From positions 1 to 64,000 of the forward strand of contig NZ_JACLBZ010000020.1 in NCBI RefSeq assembly GCF_019748715.1: a stretch of 64,000 bases of DNA. The letters are read 5' to 3'. A model generated the notes under the pieces. The model saw only the letters and a list, made by a program, of their open reading frames with translations, ran no database searches and had not been told where the DNA came from. The DNA comes from Sporosarcina aquimarina (GTDB lineage: Bacteria; Bacillota; Bacilli; Bacillales_A; Planococcaceae). Made by a program: the position numbers and the translations under genes. Numbering within the stretch: position 1 is the stretch's first letter; every line of letters begins with the position of its first letter. Positions 36,719-47,316 of this stretch are shown piece after piece.

Positions 36719-37915
36719 TTACAGTTCGATGGAGTTATAGTGAACTAAGACAGATCCAGTTCTGGATTCGCCGTTAACTTGTAAAGAGGCTTTCGTTTCG
36801 TCGTCGCCGGCTTTGCTGAAACGAATCGTGCGGTGCAGGAATTGCTCTTGCTCTTCCACTCGCGAAACGTCTTTTAGCTGCAAATCCAGTTTTCCCATAT
36901 TCGACGTAATTTCTCCCCTTAGACCTAGAGTAGAAGGAATATAAAGCTCCACTGTTCCGCTGATGGACTTCGCATCGAGACGTGTAGCTTCCGTTGAAGT
37001 CGTTGTCAGACTTACGTTGCCGTTCAATGACTTAGCATCTATGTCTATCAATTCTCCATCCACATACACACGGCCGTTCAATGTTTCGGCTTCGAGTTTA
37101 TTGCCTCGCACCTTCAACAGACGGACCATTCCATTAGCGGTTTCCAATTCCGCTTCGTCAAATCGAATATGCGCACATTCGATTTTGCCATTGGCAGTTT
37201 TGATGCGCAGATTATCAAAATCTACTTTCTCCACTGTACAACCGCCATTCAAAAGACGGACGGAAAGTTTACGGTAAGGCTGCTGGCTAGGCACGTATAA
37301 TTGGACATTCACTTGCACCATCTTCAAATCACTGCCGATTCGGAGTTTATTGCCATCTTTCACAAACAACAATTTATCGAGGAACTGTGCGCGCGCTTCC
37401 GTCTCTGAGTCGTGGTTGAAATGCTTAACAGAGAACTTCGCAGTGATTTCATCACCATCAGACGGAAGGACTTCCACTTTTCCGTGATCTATATGGATAA
37501 TGATTTCCTCTACATCTTCTGCTGTTTTGTTTTCAGTATGGGTAAAAGAGACGGACTTGCCAAATGGCGCTTCAAAATCGAATGTTTTCACTCTTTGGAC
37601 AGCCGTATCCATAAATTGCATGAAACGATCTCCCGCCGTCATGAATTCTTTGCGAATATCTTCAAAAAAGTCATCCGCTGAAGATTCATCTGTCGTGTCT
37701 TGCGGATTCGTCGATTCTTTCTTTTTCTGTTGCTCATCAAACCAACGATGATCCTGTTCAGTATGGAGATCGGAATGTTGCGCAGTGGACGGCTTTTCGT
37801 CTTGCACGGTGGATTCCGTTTGTTTCCCAAGTGCTTCCAACAATTTCAACGCTTCGTCTGCTGTGATTTTGCCTTCTTCCAGCAAAGTTAATATTCGTCT
37901 GCGTTCGTTTTGCAT
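36719..37915 (-). CDS. DUF4097 beta-strand repeat protein with SHOCT-like N-terminus (YvlB type)
   Basis: 398 residues. The N-terminus (about 1-35: RRRILTLLEEGKITADEALKLLEAL) is a SHOCT-like oligomerisation motif; a low-complexity Gln/Ser/Asp linker follows (about 40-90); the rest is a right-handed beta-repeat domain with recurring short strands such as LRIKTANGKIECAHI, AELETANGMVRLLKVRG and AETLNGRVYVDGELI. Bacillus subtilis YvlB, near uvrBA, belongs to the cell-envelope stress group. Start at 37915 has AAGGAGGAG with 7-nt spacing. Function unknown. Confidence 0.85.
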   Translation of the reverse strand: MQNERRRILTLLEEGKITADEALKLLEALGKQTESTVQDEKPSTAQHSDLHTEQDHRWFDEQQKKKESTNPQDTTDESSADDFFEDIRKEFMTAGDRFMQFMDTAVQRVKTFDFEAPFGKSVSFTHTENKTAEDVEEIIIHIDHGKVEVLPSDGDEITAKFSVKHFNHDSETEARAQFLDKLLFVKDGNKLRIGSDLKMVQVNVQLYVPSQQPYRKLSVRLLNGGCTVEKVDFDNLRIKTANGKIECAHIRFDEAELETANGMVRLLKVRGNKLEAETLNGRVYVDGELIDIDAKSLNGNVSLTTTSTEATRLDAKSISGTVELYIPSTLGLRGEITSNMGKLDLQLKDVSRVEEQEQFLHRTIRFSKAGDDETKASLQVNGESRTGSVLVHYNSIEL

Positions 37916-37999
37916 CTCTAGACTCCTCCTTGTTTTGAACATGCTTTTCATTTCCTATCTATTTATACGGCTGCGCTTCATAAAAGTTTCATTAGGAAG

Positions 38000-40864
38000 T
38001 TATTTCCCTGTTTTTCCGATTAGCTCTTTCATACGATTTCGGTCACGTTCCAAGATTGAACGCAAATACTTTCCAGTGTATGATGCCTCAACTTCTGCTA
38101 CTTCTTCCGGTGTTCCTGTTGCGACAATTTCTCCACCTTTGTCTCCGCCTTCCGGGCCGATATCGATAATATAATCGACGGTTTTGATAACGTCCAGATT
38201 ATGTTCAATAACGAGTACCGTATTACCGCTCTCAACCAAGCGCTGAAGAACGTCTAGCAATTTCGCAATGTCATGAACGTGCAAGCCAGTCGTTGGTTCA
38301 TCTAAAATATAAAAAGATTTTCCATTCGATCGCTTGTGCAGTTCGGAAGCTAATTTAACACGTTGAGCTTCCCCACCCGACAATGTGGTTGCGGGCTGAC
38401 CCAGCTGAATATAGCCGAGACCAACGTCTACAATCGTCTGCAGCTTCCGGTGGATTTTCGGTATATTCTCAAAAAACATCATTCCACCTTCAACTGTCAT
38501 CGCCAATACATCTGCGATATTCTTTCCTTTGTATGTCACTTCCAACGTCTCTCTATTATACCGTTTGCCGTGACACACTTCACACGGTACATAGACATCC
38601 GGCAAAAAGTGCATTTCGATTTTAATAATTCCATCTCCGCGACAAGCTTCACAACGACCGCCTTTGACATTGAAGCTGAATCGCCCTTTTTTATATCCGC
38701 GCACTTTCGCTTCATTGGTCATTGCAAAGACATCTCGTATATCATCGAATACTCCTGTATATGTTGCCGGATTGGACCGCGGAGTACGTCCGATCGGTGA
38801 CTGATCAATATCAATGACCTTCTCGAGATGTTCAATTCCGCTGATTTCGTCAAATTTTCCCGGCTTTTGTTTTGAACGGTTCAATTTCTGAGCCAATGTC
38901 TTATGCAGGATTTCATTTACGAGCGTACTTTTACCTGAACCCGAGACACCCGTAACAGCGATGAACTGGCCTAAAGGGAACTCAACATCCAAATGTTTTA
39001 GATTGTTTTCAGCCGCTCCTTTAATGACAATACTGCGTTCATCCCTAGGTCTGCGCTTTATAGGCAGCGGAATAAATAATTCACCGCTTAGATATTTTCC
39101 AGTCAGTGATTTTTTGTTTTTCATGACTTTAGCAGGTGTCCCGGCTGCCACAATTTCTCCGCCTGCTACACCGGCTCCAGGACCGATATCGATTAAGTAA
39201 TCGGCAGCCATCATCGTGTCCTCATCATGCTCGACAACGATTAATGTATTGCCGATATCTCGCATATTTTGCAAGGTGGAGATAAGCCGGTCATTATCCC
39301 TCTGATGCAAACCGATGGATGGCTCGTCCAAGATATAGAGGACACCTGTCAGACGGGAACCAATTTGAGTTGCGAGGCGAATCCGCTGTGCTTCACCACC
39401 GGATAATGTGCCTGCAGAGCGTGATAAGTTCAAATAATCCAAGCCAACGTTAATTAGAAAACCTAATCGCTCTTGGATCTCACGCAGAATCATATCGGCA
39501 ATTTGTGCGTCTTTTTCTGATAGCTGAAGCTGGTTGAAAAAACTCACGGTATCTACAATAGAACGTTCCGTGATTAGACCGATATGCTGACCGTCAATCA
39601 ATACAGCAAGCGATTCAGGCTTCAAGCGATAGCCGAGACAAGCAGGACATGGCCGCTCCGTCATATATTTTCCCATCTGCTCACGAATGTAATCGGACGA
39701 CGTCTCATGATAACGCCGCTCAACATTGCGTAAGACTCCTTCAAAATAAATATTGCTGTCGCGGGTACTGCCGAATTCATTTGTATAACGGAAGTGGATT
39801 TTCTCTTTGTTAGAACCTTTCAAGAGTTTTTCCAGGTCTTCATCCGCCAGCTCACCGACCGGCACATCCATGGCAATACCATGATGCTTCGCAACGGTTT
39901 TCAGCAATTCCGGATAGTATTGTGAACTTGTCGGTTCCCAAGGAGCAATCGCATGCTCTTTCAACGTCAGTTCCTTATTGGGAATGATCAAGTCGGGGTC
40001 CACTTCCAGTTTCATGCCTAATCCATCACATTCTGGACAAGCACCAAATGGACTGTTGAATGAAAACATACGCGGCTCCAGCTCACCAATGGAAAAACCG
40101 CAAATCGGACACGCGTGATGCTCACTAAAAAACAACTCTTCTTCGCCAATTACATCTACGATGACATTTCCGTCAGCAAGACGTAATGCCGATTCCAGCG
40201 AGTCACTAAGACGTGTTTCAATGCCCTCTTTTATGACAATTCGGTCAATGACAATTTCAATCGTATGTTTTTTGTTTTTATTTAATTCGATATTATCATC
40301 TAGATCCATGGTTTCTCCGTTGACCCGCACTCGGACATACCCTTGTTTTTTAATGTCTTCAATTAATTTCGCATGCGTTCCTTTTCGCTCCGAAACGATT
40401 GGAGCAAGGACTTGAATGCGCGTTCGTTCCGGCAGTACCATTATCCGATCGACCATTTGCTCAACGGTTTGCGTGGAAATTTCCGTGCCGTGCAATGGAC
40501 AGACAGGCTTTCCTACCCTTGCATAGAGCAAACGTAAATAGTCGTAAATTTCAGTAACTGTACCGACCGTCGAACGAGGATTTCGGCTAGTCGTCTTTTG
40601 ATCGATCGAAATAGCAGGAGACAGTCCCTCTATAGAATCGACGTCAGGTTTGTCCATTTGCCCTAGGAATTGCCGGGCGTATGCAGACAAGGATTCCACA
40701 TAACGCCGCTGCCCTTCTGCGTAGATCGTATCAAAAGCAAGCGAAGACTTACCGGAACCCGATAATCCAGTGATGACTACTAACTGATCACGAGGGATTT
40801 TAACGGTAATATCTTTTAAATTATGCGCTCTTGCACCTTGGATCACTAGTTCTTTATTTTTCAT
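38000..40864 (-). CDS. uvrA: Excinuclease ABC subunit A
   Basis: Damage-recognition ATPase of nucleotide excision repair. 954 residues with two ABC modules: Walker [15 protein letters not shown], zinc knuckle CPICGF...CPEC, signature [12 protein letters not shown], then second Walker [14 protein letters not shown], zinc finger CEAC...CEVC, and second signature [12 protein letters not shown]. Seven nucleotides downstream of uvrB, so co-transcribed under SOS control. Confidence 0.99.
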   Translation of the reverse strand: MKNKELVIQGARAHNLKDITVKIPRDQLVVITGLSGSGKSSLAFDTIYAEGQRRYVESLSAYARQFLGQMDKPDVDSIEGLSPAISIDQKTTSRNPRSTVGTVTEIYDYLRLLYARVGKPVCPLHGTEISTQTVEQMVDRIMVLPERTRIQVLAPIVSERKGTHAKLIEDIKKQGYVRVRVNGETMDLDDNIELNKNKKHTIEIVIDRIVIKEGIETRLSDSLESALRLADGNVIVDVIGEEELFFSEHHACPICGFSIGELEPRMFSFNSPFGACPECDGLGMKLEVDPDLIIPNKELTLKEHAIAPWEPTSSQYYPELLKTVAKHHGIAMDVPVGELADEDLEKLLKGSNKEKIHFRYTNEFGSTRDSNIYFEGVLRNVERRYHETSSDYIREQMGKYMTERPCPACLGYRLKPESLAVLIDGQHIGLITERSIVDTVSFFNQLQLSEKDAQIADMILREIQERLGFLINVGLDYLNLSRSAGTLSGGEAQRIRLATQIGSRLTGVLYILDEPSIGLHQRDNDRLISTLQNMRDIGNTLIVVEHDEDTMMAADYLIDIGPGAGVAGGEIVAAGTPAKVMKNKKSLTGKYLSGELFIPLPIKRRPRDERSIVIKGAAENNLKHLDVEFPLGQFIAVTGVSGSGKSTLVNEILHKTLAQKLNRSKQKPGKFDEISGIEHLEKVIDIDQSPIGRTPRSNPATYTGVFDDIRDVFAMTNEAKVRGYKKGRFSFNVKGGRCEACRGDGIIKIEMHFLPDVYVPCEVCHGKRYNRETLEVTYKGKNIADVLAMTVEGGMMFFENIPKIHRKLQTIVDVGLGYIQLGQPATTLSGGEAQRVKLASELHKRSNGKSFYILDEPTTGLHVHDIAKLLDVLQRLVESGNTVLVIEHNLDVIKTVDYIIDIGPEGGDKGGEIVATGTPEEVAEVEASYTGKYLRSILERDRNRMKELIGKTGK

Positions 40865-40871
40865 CCAGCCT

Positions 40872-42854
40872 CTACCTTTCTGCCTTCAGTTCTATAATAC
40901 TGTCCCGTAACTCGGCTGCTCTTTCGAAGTCCAAAGCCTTTGCTGCGTCCTTCATCTCTTTTTCCAATTTTACGAGCAGCAAGCCTCTTTCCTCCTTAGA
41001 CAGTTTCTTGCCTTCTATTCTGCGCTGTAAGTAAGATTCCGTTTCTTCCGCCACTTGAGTCGCACGGATTACTTCGCGTATCGGCTTTATAATTGTTTGT
41101 GGTGTAATGCCATGCTCTTTATTGTACGCAAGCTGTATTTCCCGGCGTCGTTCTGTTTCCCCAATCGCTTTTTCCATTGAATCCGTCATTTTGTCTGCGT
41201 ACATAATTACGCGTCCTTCAGAATTACGCGCCGCCCGCCCAATCGTCTGGATTAGAGCACGTTCAGAGCGCAGGAATCCTTCTTTGTCGGCATCCAAAAT
41301 AGCCACTAACGAAACTTCCGGTATGTCGATCCCTTCCCGCAGCAAGTTGATACCAATCAGTACATCGTATGTGCCAAGACGCAATTCTCGTATGATTTCA
41401 GTACGTTCAAGCGTCTTCACTTCCGAATGAAGGTACTGCACCTTTATACCGATATCCTTCAAGTAATCCGTCAGATCCTCCGACATTTTCTTCGTCAGTG
41501 TCGTAATCAATACGCGTTCATCACGTTCAATGCGCAACTGAATTTCATCCAATAAATCATCGATCTGCCCCTCAATCGGACGCACTTCGATGATCGGATC
41601 AAGCAGACCCGTCGGACGGATGATCTGCTCAATCATCTTATCTGTATGCTCAATTTCATAAGGACCCGGCGTAGCGGAAATATACATCGCCTGACTGATA
41701 TGCTTCTCAAATTCCTCGAACATCAACGGACGGTTATCAAGAGCGGACGGTAAACGGAAACCGTGTTCTACCAATACCTTCTTACGAGCTTGGTCGCCAT
41801 TGTACATGCCTCGGATTTGCGGCAGCGACACGTGACTTTCATCTACCACAATCAAGAAATCATCCGGGAAGTAGTCAAGCAGCGTATAAGGTGTCGCTCC
41901 CGCTTCCCGTAACGTCAAATGTCTTGAGTAGTTTTCGATACCCGAACAGAAACCCATTTCACGCATCATTTCCAAATCATAGCGTGTCCGTTGCTCCAAC
42001 CGTTGCGCTTCCAGCAATTTATCATTTTCACGCAAATATTTGAGCTGTTGCTCCAATTCAATTTCTATATTTTCAATCGCCTTCAACAATTTCGCTTCCC
42101 GCGTTACGAAGTGGGAACCTGGGAAGATCGCTACATGATCCCGATCGCCAATCACTTCACCTGTCAAGGCGTCTACTTCCCGAATGCGTTCAATTTCATC
42201 CCCGAAGAATTCAAGACGAATACAGCGTTCGTCGCGTGAAACCGGAAATACTTCCACTACATCTCCTCTGACTCGGAATGTTCCGCGGGTAAAGTTGATG
42301 TCATTGCGCTCATATTGAATGTCTACCAGTTTGCGCAATAATTCATTGCGCGGAATTTCCATGTCTCTTCGCAGTGACAGAACCATCTCGTTATACTCTT
42401 CAGGAGAACCGAGACCGTAGATACAAGATACGGATGCGACAATCAGCACATCATTACGTTCAAATAAGGAACTGGTCGCAGAGTGCCGCAGTTTATCAAT
42501 TTCATCATTGATAGAGGAATCTTTCTCAATATACGTATCCGTCTGCGGTACGTACGCTTCCGGCTGATAAAAGTCATAGAAGCTGACAAAATACTCGACA
42601 GCATTGTCAGGAAAAAACTCTTTAAATTCACTATATAATTGGCCAGCCAATGTTTTATTATGGGCAATGACCAGTGTTGGTTTATTGATTTCGGTTAGGA
42701 CGTTGGATACGGTGAAAGTTTTCCCGGTCCCCGTTGCACCTAACAGCGTTTGATGCTTTTTGCCTTCTTTTATACCACCAACAAGGCTCGCGATCGCTGA
42801 CGGCTGATCTCCTTGAGGTGTATATGGGGCTTGCAATTGAAATGTTTCGTTCAA
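40872..42854 (-). CDS. uvrB: Excinuclease ABC subunit B
   Basis: Helicase-like damage verifier of nucleotide excision repair. 660 residues: Walker [11 protein letters not shown], the damage-inserting beta-hairpin region [16 protein letters not shown] (here [13 protein letters not shown]), DESH Walker B, helicase motifs [11 protein letters not shown] and QTIGRAARN, and a C-terminal UVR motif ([20 protein letters not shown]) for UvrC contact. TTG start after GGAGTGG. An SOS box lies 74 nt upstream. Confidence 0.99.
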   Translation of the reverse strand: MNETFQLQAPYTPQGDQPSAIASLVGGIKEGKKHQTLLGATGTGKTFTVSNVLTEINKPTLVIAHNKTLAGQLYSEFKEFFPDNAVEYFVSFYDFYQPEAYVPQTDTYIEKDSSINDEIDKLRHSATSSLFERNDVLIVASVSCIYGLGSPEEYNEMVLSLRRDMEIPRNELLRKLVDIQYERNDINFTRGTFRVRGDVVEVFPVSRDERCIRLEFFGDEIERIREVDALTGEVIGDRDHVAIFPGSHFVTREAKLLKAIENIEIELEQQLKYLRENDKLLEAQRLEQRTRYDLEMMREMGFCSGIENYSRHLTLREAGATPYTLLDYFPDDFLIVVDESHVSLPQIRGMYNGDQARKKVLVEHGFRLPSALDNRPLMFEEFEKHISQAMYISATPGPYEIEHTDKMIEQIIRPTGLLDPIIEVRPIEGQIDDLLDEIQLRIERDERVLITTLTKKMSEDLTDYLKDIGIKVQYLHSEVKTLERTEIIRELRLGTYDVLIGINLLREGIDIPEVSLVAILDADKEGFLRSERALIQTIGRAARNSEGRVIMYADKMTDSMEKAIGETERRREIQLAYNKEHGITPQTIIKPIREVIRATQVAEETESYLQRRIEGKKLSKEERGLLLVKLEKEMKDAAKALDFERAAELRDSIIELKAER

Positions 42855-42927
42855 AAGGTTCCACTCCTATTCTAAAACACCTAGTCCTTCTATTTTACCA
42901 CAGCTACAGTTTTTTCTAAAGAAATAA

Positions 42928-42941
42928 CGAACGTACGTTTT
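42928..42941. promoter_or_regulatory. LexA/DinR (SOS) box of uvrBA
   Basis: CGAACGTACGTTTT matches the Gram-positive SOS consensus CGAACNNNNGTTCG except for the last two bases. It lies 74-87 nt before the uvrB start codon. Confidence 0.85.
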
Positions 42942-43157
42942 AAGCTAACTATGTATGTATTTTATTGTACCCTTTAAGTCGTTAAAGAAACTCTTGTCGA
43001 GAAGGAATAGCGAAGCAAATAAAACAGACGGACGTATCAAGGCGCCGCCTGACCGTTTCATTTTTTTGTGAATGCATGTTAGTTAAGCTGCACCTCTTCA
43101 GACTAGCCATATACCGCACATGAAATATACCTAAGAGGATGATTAATTATCTTCATA
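42942..43157. other. Intergenic region upstream of uvrB
   Basis: No gene recognised. csbA, which precedes uvrB in Bacillus subtilis, is not present. Sequence is unstructured apart from the terminator at its right end. Confidence 0.5.
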
Positions 43158-43208
43158 CAAAAAGAGCTGTTCGAAAGGTCAGATGAAGATGACTTTCCGG
43201 ACAGCTCT
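43158..43208 (-). terminator. Terminator of the IDEAL-domain gene
   Basis: AGAGCTGTCCGGAAAGTCA and its imperfect complement (TGACCTTTCGAACAGCTCT) form a long stem followed by TTTTTG on the minus strand. Member of the recurrent CTGTCC...GTCA stem family. Confidence 0.8.
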
Positions 43209-43216
43209 GTCTTATG

Positions 43217-43474
43217 TTATTTAGGCTGATATTCATATCCTTGTTCTTGAGTGAACTCTTGGAGTTGTTGTGTATACATTTCAAATGCTTCTTCATCGCG
43301 ACGATCCAACGCGTCATCGATCAGGTTCATAATGCGGGCTTGCGTTTGTTCCCAGTGAATGTGTTGCAGAAACAGATCCCAATAAATTTCATTCAGCAGC
43401 TTTTCCGCCTGGAGAGAAGTGCTGTTGTTCCCTACGGCTTTTAAAAATTCAGCATATGAGTTGTTATTGTTCAT
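43217..43474 (-). CDS. IDEAL-domain protein
   Basis: 85-residue acidic helical protein. LIDDALDRRDEEAFEMYTQQL near the C-terminal half corresponds to the IDEAL motif found in small Bacillales proteins such as YpiB and ComK-binding-like factors. Role unknown. The ATG at 43474 was chosen because the alternative GTG three codons upstream overlaps the ribosome site GGGGTGAG. It is a monocistronic gene at the edge of a synteny break. Confidence 0.75.
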   Translation of the reverse strand: MNNNNSYAEFLKAVGNNSTSLQAEKLLNEIYWDLFLQHIHWEQTQARIMNLIDDALDRRDEEAFEMYTQQLQEFTQEQGYEYQPK

Positions 43475-44138
43475 CTCTCTCACCCCTGATACCTTTTAGT
43501 AATTATATATGCAAATAAACCAGAATTGCAACCAGATTATGAACTATTCGAACTTTTGAATGATTTCTATATAGTCAGTTAACAATTTAATAGGTATATA
43601 TATTCAGATAATTCAACTCTATGAAGGTGACTTATAACGAAGCTACTAGACCGACAATTCGACTGCACCATTTTTGAATGGCGAATTCACAGCTGACATT
43701 TATTTTTTTCTCGTCGCTCGACTGACAATGGGTTCGGGACAGAGTATGTGTTATGCGTTGTGCTTTGGCACCGCTTCGCCGCTGGGGGATTGCCTCCCGC
43801 CAAGAGCCAACTAGCAAAGAACGCTAGCTGTCTCATGGCTTCGGCCGACCCCGCAGTTGCGGCTTCGCTAGAATCGTCAAAATAATGAGTGTAGTGTTTA
43901 AAATTGAGATAGCCTCAGAATCCGGCTTCTTAGTCGGAGGACAATATACAATTAGATACCCAGTGCTTTCGCTTACTAAACGCAGGCGCCTTACAAGCGG
44001 TAGGCGGAGAAATGGGACAGACAGGCGATCTTCCTGACTGGCTCATTGTAGAGCCATCCGCAAGCGCCGAAGTGTTTTCAGTGACCATACTCCCGCCACA
44101 CACTGTGCCTTGCACCTTTTCTAACCCAGCAGCATAAA
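43475..44138. other. Gene-free region at a synteny break
   Basis: About 660 nt. The first 250 nt are AT-rich and featureless. From about 43720 the sequence is GC-richer with imperfect inverted segments (AGCCAACTAGCAAAGAACG and CTAGCTGTCTCATGGCTTCGG). Between about 43945 and 44115 short frames are open on both strands but no protein motif is recognised and base composition differs from flanking genes. ecsC, which normally follows ecsB, is absent. Probably decayed repeat or gene remnant. Confidence 0.55.
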
Positions 44139-45350
44139 CTAAATTTCTACTTCCTGCTCTTTCGTCAAACGAATAGTAGCCTCACCGATTATAACTGCAA
44201 CTACTGCAATAAGGACCGGAATCGGACTTAATCCGTACAATGGCAACGCTGCCAACAGGAGGAGGATGGCTTGCAGCATGATTAACTTTCTTACAAGCGC
44301 GCGAACAGCCTTACTCTGGGACTTTTCCTCTTCTTCCGGAAAAAGCTGATCCATCGTAAACTCAACTCCGCCTTCAAGCGCTAAGATTAGCTGTACCGCT
44401 GTCGCGAATGCTAATGCGCCGACGAAGATGAAAGAGACGATAGGTATAGGAATCAGAAATGCACCAAGCGCCGACAATACAGTCAGCCTGAGCCATAGCC
44501 AGAATGTGTCGTCGGTCCGGATGAACGTGCGCCCGACAAGATAAGCTTGTACATCTCGGCGTTCGAATGTCGCACTTTTCATTGCGAACTTTAGCCAATT
44601 CCGTTTACTGACGGAACCGACTAGATGCGGTACTTCCGTGAAGTAATTGGCAAATCGATAAAAACGCATCATTCGATTTTGTTCCAACTCTATGAACTGC
44701 TCATATGGAAATGGCTTTTGAACAGCTTGTTTTTCCCACCACTTTGTATAGAGGATCGCCACTAAGATGCCTGCGATGAACGCAATGGGACTCCAAGTCA
44801 ATCCGAAATAAATCGCCAAAAACGCCAACACGAAGCGAATCATACGATCTGGCCAGACAAATTCATTGTTGGCAATTCGAACATTGTATTCTGTACCAAC
44901 AAATAGCCCTTTCAATGCAATAATCAATAACACAGCTAGTATATAGTCAATACCTGTCCCTACTTCCGTAGCTTTCAATAAAGGAAGAGACACGACCACA
45001 GCAATGAGCGGCAAAGGTAACTGCGAAAATGTAGACCATGACAGTGAGCGTTTCATGTAACCTGGCAATTGATGTTCTAACGGCAAGAAATAGACGATAT
45101 CAGCAGGCTTCAGCAATGTCGTGGGTGCAGATTTCATTAAGATCAATGCGATAATGAAGGATACGATCAATGCAGATGGAAAACTGACCGGCACTTCTTT
45201 CAACCATTCGCTGTAGGCATATCCGCCCGCTCCGATTGCAAACATGAAGACGATTGCAAGGTGTCCGGTGAATACATAGCGCATATATTTCTGCAATTCA
45301 TTGACATAATGAAAGAATCGCTGTCCCCAAATATCATGCATGCTGTTCAT
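44139..45350 (-). CDS. ecsB: ABC transporter permease EcsB
   Basis: 403-residue membrane protein with about ten hydrophobic helices in two blocks. N-terminal IWGQRFFHYVNELQKYMRYVF and the central KWWEKQAVQKPFPYEQFIELEQNRMMRFYRFANYF region are typical of EcsB. With EcsA it forms an exporter needed for normal secretion, competence and intramembrane proteolysis by RasP; substrate (possibly peptide fragments) is not settled. Start overlaps ecsA by 17 nt. Confidence 0.94.
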   Translation of the reverse strand: MNSMHDIWGQRFFHYVNELQKYMRYVFTGHLAIVFMFAIGAGGYAYSEWLKEVPVSFPSALIVSFIIALILMKSAPTTLLKPADIVYFLPLEHQLPGYMKRSLSWSTFSQLPLPLIAVVVSLPLLKATEVGTGIDYILAVLLIIALKGLFVGTEYNVRIANNEFVWPDRMIRFVLAFLAIYFGLTWSPIAFIAGILVAILYTKWWEKQAVQKPFPYEQFIELEQNRMMRFYRFANYFTEVPHLVGSVSKRNWLKFAMKSATFERRDVQAYLVGRTFIRTDDTFWLWLRLTVLSALGAFLIPIPIVSFIFVGALAFATAVQLILALEGGVEFTMDQLFPEEEEKSQSKAVRALVRKLIMLQAILLLLAALPLYGLSPIPVLIAVVAVIIGEATIRLTKEQEVEI

Positions 45351-46080
45351 AATCAGATTCCTCGGTCATCGCAATATATAAATCATCCAACGTTGCATTG
45401 GGGCGCCCGAACGCTTTACGCAAATCGTCCATTGTACCGTTCGCACGGACTCGGCCTTCATGGAGCAAGATGATTCGGTCGCAATATTTTTCCGCTGTCG
45501 CAAGGACATGTGTGGACATCAAAATGGATGCACCCGCTTTTTTGCGCTCAATAATTTGATCCAGCAACGCTCGAATCGCCAGCGGGTCTAAACCGACAAA
45601 TGGCTCATCGATGATATATAGTTTTGGCTCCACTAAGAAGGCACACATGATCATGACCTTTTGCCGCATACCTTTAGAAAAGTGGGCAGGAAACCATTTC
45701 AAACGTTTCTCCATTCGAAATTCCCTCAATAACTGTTCCGTACGTATTTCAAATTGTTGCTTGTCCAATCCATACGCCATCGCAGTCAGCTCAAGATGCT
45801 CCTGTAAAGTGAGCTCTTCGTATAGAACCGGCGTTTCGGGAATATAGCTGAATGACTGCCGATAATGTGCTTTATCGCTAAATGTTGCTCCGTCAATTTT
45901 GATTTGACCTTGTAGAGGATTCATCACACCGATAATATGTTTGATTGTTGTACTTTTGCCCGCGCCGTTCAGACCGATCAAACCAACCAATTCCCCTTCT
46001 TCTATCTGGAATGAAAGGTCGTGCAAAACCGGCTTGCGCGTGTAACCGCCTGTTACGTGTTCTAGTTCTAGAATTGCCAT
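45334..46080 (-). CDS. ecsA: ABC transporter ATP-binding protein EcsA
   Basis: 248-residue ATPase: Walker A GLNGAGKSTT, Q-loop SYIPETP, signature FSKGMRQKVM (KG in place of GG, usual for this family), Walker B LYIIDEPFVGLD, switch His STHVLATA. Start at 46080 after GGAGGAAC. Divergent from hit, as in Bacillus subtilis. Confidence 0.95.
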   Translation of the reverse strand: MAILELEHVTGGYTRKPVLHDLSFQIEEGELVGLIGLNGAGKSTTIKHIIGVMNPLQGQIKIDGATFSDKAHYRQSFSYIPETPVLYEELTLQEHLELTAMAYGLDKQQFEIRTEQLLREFRMEKRLKWFPAHFSKGMRQKVMIMCAFLVEPKLYIIDEPFVGLDPLAIRALLDQIIERKKAGASILMSTHVLATAEKYCDRIILLHEGRVRANGTMDDLRKAFGRPNATLDDLYIAMTEESDYEQHA

Positions 46081-46200
46081 TATAGTTCCTCCAATCTTCA
46101 TTTTCATTTTAGCAAAGAAAATATAAAATTGCTCTGTCTGCCTTCGTTAACTATCAGAAAATATGCTACAATACATCCAAACATGAAAGGAAGTGTAGAA

Positions 46201-46626
46201 ATGACCTCATGTATTTTCTGCAAAATTGTTGAAGGCTCCATCCCGGGTGAAAAAGTTTATGAAGATGAGCATGTCATCGCGTTTATGGATATCATGCCCG
46301 TCACTAAAGGTCATGTGCTTCTCATACCTAAAACACACCGTGAAAACTTGTATGAATTGACAGAAGAAGAGGCTTCCAACCTATTTAAAGTCGCTCCTAA
46401 AATCGCAAACGCATTGAAAGAAGAATTTCAGCCTGTCGGGTTGAATCTGTTACAGAATAACGGTTCTTTTGCCGGGCAATCTGTATTTCATTTTCATATG
46501 CATTTTATTCCTCGCTATGATAAATCGGATGGTTTCCAACCTGAATTCAATTCGAAAGTGGAACAATTCCCAATGGAAGTCGTTTCTGAGTTAGCAAATA
46601 ATATTAAATTGAGATTACAAGCATAA
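46201..46626 (+). CDS. hit: HIT-family protein (Hit)
   Basis: 141-residue nucleotide hydrolase of the histidine-triad family. CIFCKIVEGSIPGEKVYED at the N-terminus carries a Cys pair, and the triad is HFHMHFIPRY (HxHxH). Members hydrolyse AMP-lysine-type phosphoramidates. Start at 46201 after AAAGGAAGTG. Confidence 0.95.
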   Translation: MTSCIFCKIVEGSIPGEKVYEDEHVIAFMDIMPVTKGHVLLIPKTHRENLYELTEEEASNLFKVAPKIANALKEEFQPVGLNLLQNNGSFAGQSVFHFHMHFIPRYDKSDGFQPEFNSKVEQFPMEVVSELANNIKLRLQA

Positions 46627-46753
46627 GATGTTTTGATGAAAGCTTTTCCTTAGGAAAGCTTTCTCCTGCATAATAAATGTACGATCTTTTCTTGCCCATC
46701 CGTGGCTTGCATGCTTTAATAAAATAATAACCTTCAAAAGGAGTGTTTTCTAC

Positions 46754-47110
46754 ATGAAAGCGTCTACATTCTTTATCGGCTTAGCGGCAGGTGCTGTCAC
46801 TTCCGCCATTACAGTACTATACTCAACTCCAAAACCTGGCAGCGAGTTGCGATCCAGTGTAAAAACAGCTTCGCTAGAGATGAAAGATAAGTTGAAAGAT
46901 GTCAGAGGTAAAGTAGCGGATCTAAAGGATTCTGTCACAGATTTGACAAAGGAAACAAAAGAACTGGTTCCAGAAACTGTAGAGGAAATGAAAGACTCCG
47001 TAGCCGACTGGAAGCGTTCAACTGAACACAATAAAAAGCGTTTGGAAAAAGAGATCTCTGCAATCCAAATTGCTTTAGAGGACCTTGAAAAGTCCATTAG
47101 CAATCGTTAA
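46754..47110 (+). CDS. yhaH: YtxH-domain protein (YhaH type)
   Basis: 118 residues: an N-terminal hydrophobic segment FIGLAAGAVTSAITVLYSTP followed by a long charged helix (about 25-118) predicted to form a coiled coil. YtxH/YhaH proteins are small general-stress or stationary-phase membrane proteins of unknown function. Conserved position between hit and scoC. Confidence 0.88.
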   Translation: MKASTFFIGLAAGAVTSAITVLYSTPKPGSELRSSVKTASLEMKDKLKDVRGKVADLKDSVTDLTKETKELVPETVEEMKDSVADWKRSTEHNKKRLEKEISAIQIALEDLEKSISNR

Positions 47111-47163
47111 TTTGGCTGGATAAATCGCCTCTGTGTATCAGTTCAACCACCTGGCTGATCAAA

Positions 47164-47225
47164 GTGTAAGGAGAGGCTGCAGAATATCGTCGTGAATGTC
47201 GACCATATTCTGTAGGCACTTACAC
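47164..47225. other. Long nested hairpin between yhaH and scoC
   Basis: GTGTAAG (47164-47170) pairs with CTTACAC (47219-47225); inside it GCTGCAGAATAT pairs with ATATTCTGTAGGC, and inside that GTCG pairs with CGAC around a 7-nt loop. Almost all of 62 nt is paired. There is no T-run directly after it on either strand, so it does not look like an ordinary terminator. It lies 54 nt after yhaH and 92 nt before scoC. Confidence 0.7.
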
Positions 47226-47316
47226 CTAGCATTAGTTATTTTATTATTCCGTCTTTTTTATTTGTTGCTTTTTTGCTATAATAAATAAAAAGACTGACAA
47301 GAAAGCAGGTGCCCCG

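Noticed and set aside
43930..44115. 61-codon minus-strand frame beside ecsB
   Set aside because: The opposite strand is equally open and no family is recognised; kept only as an unexplained segment.
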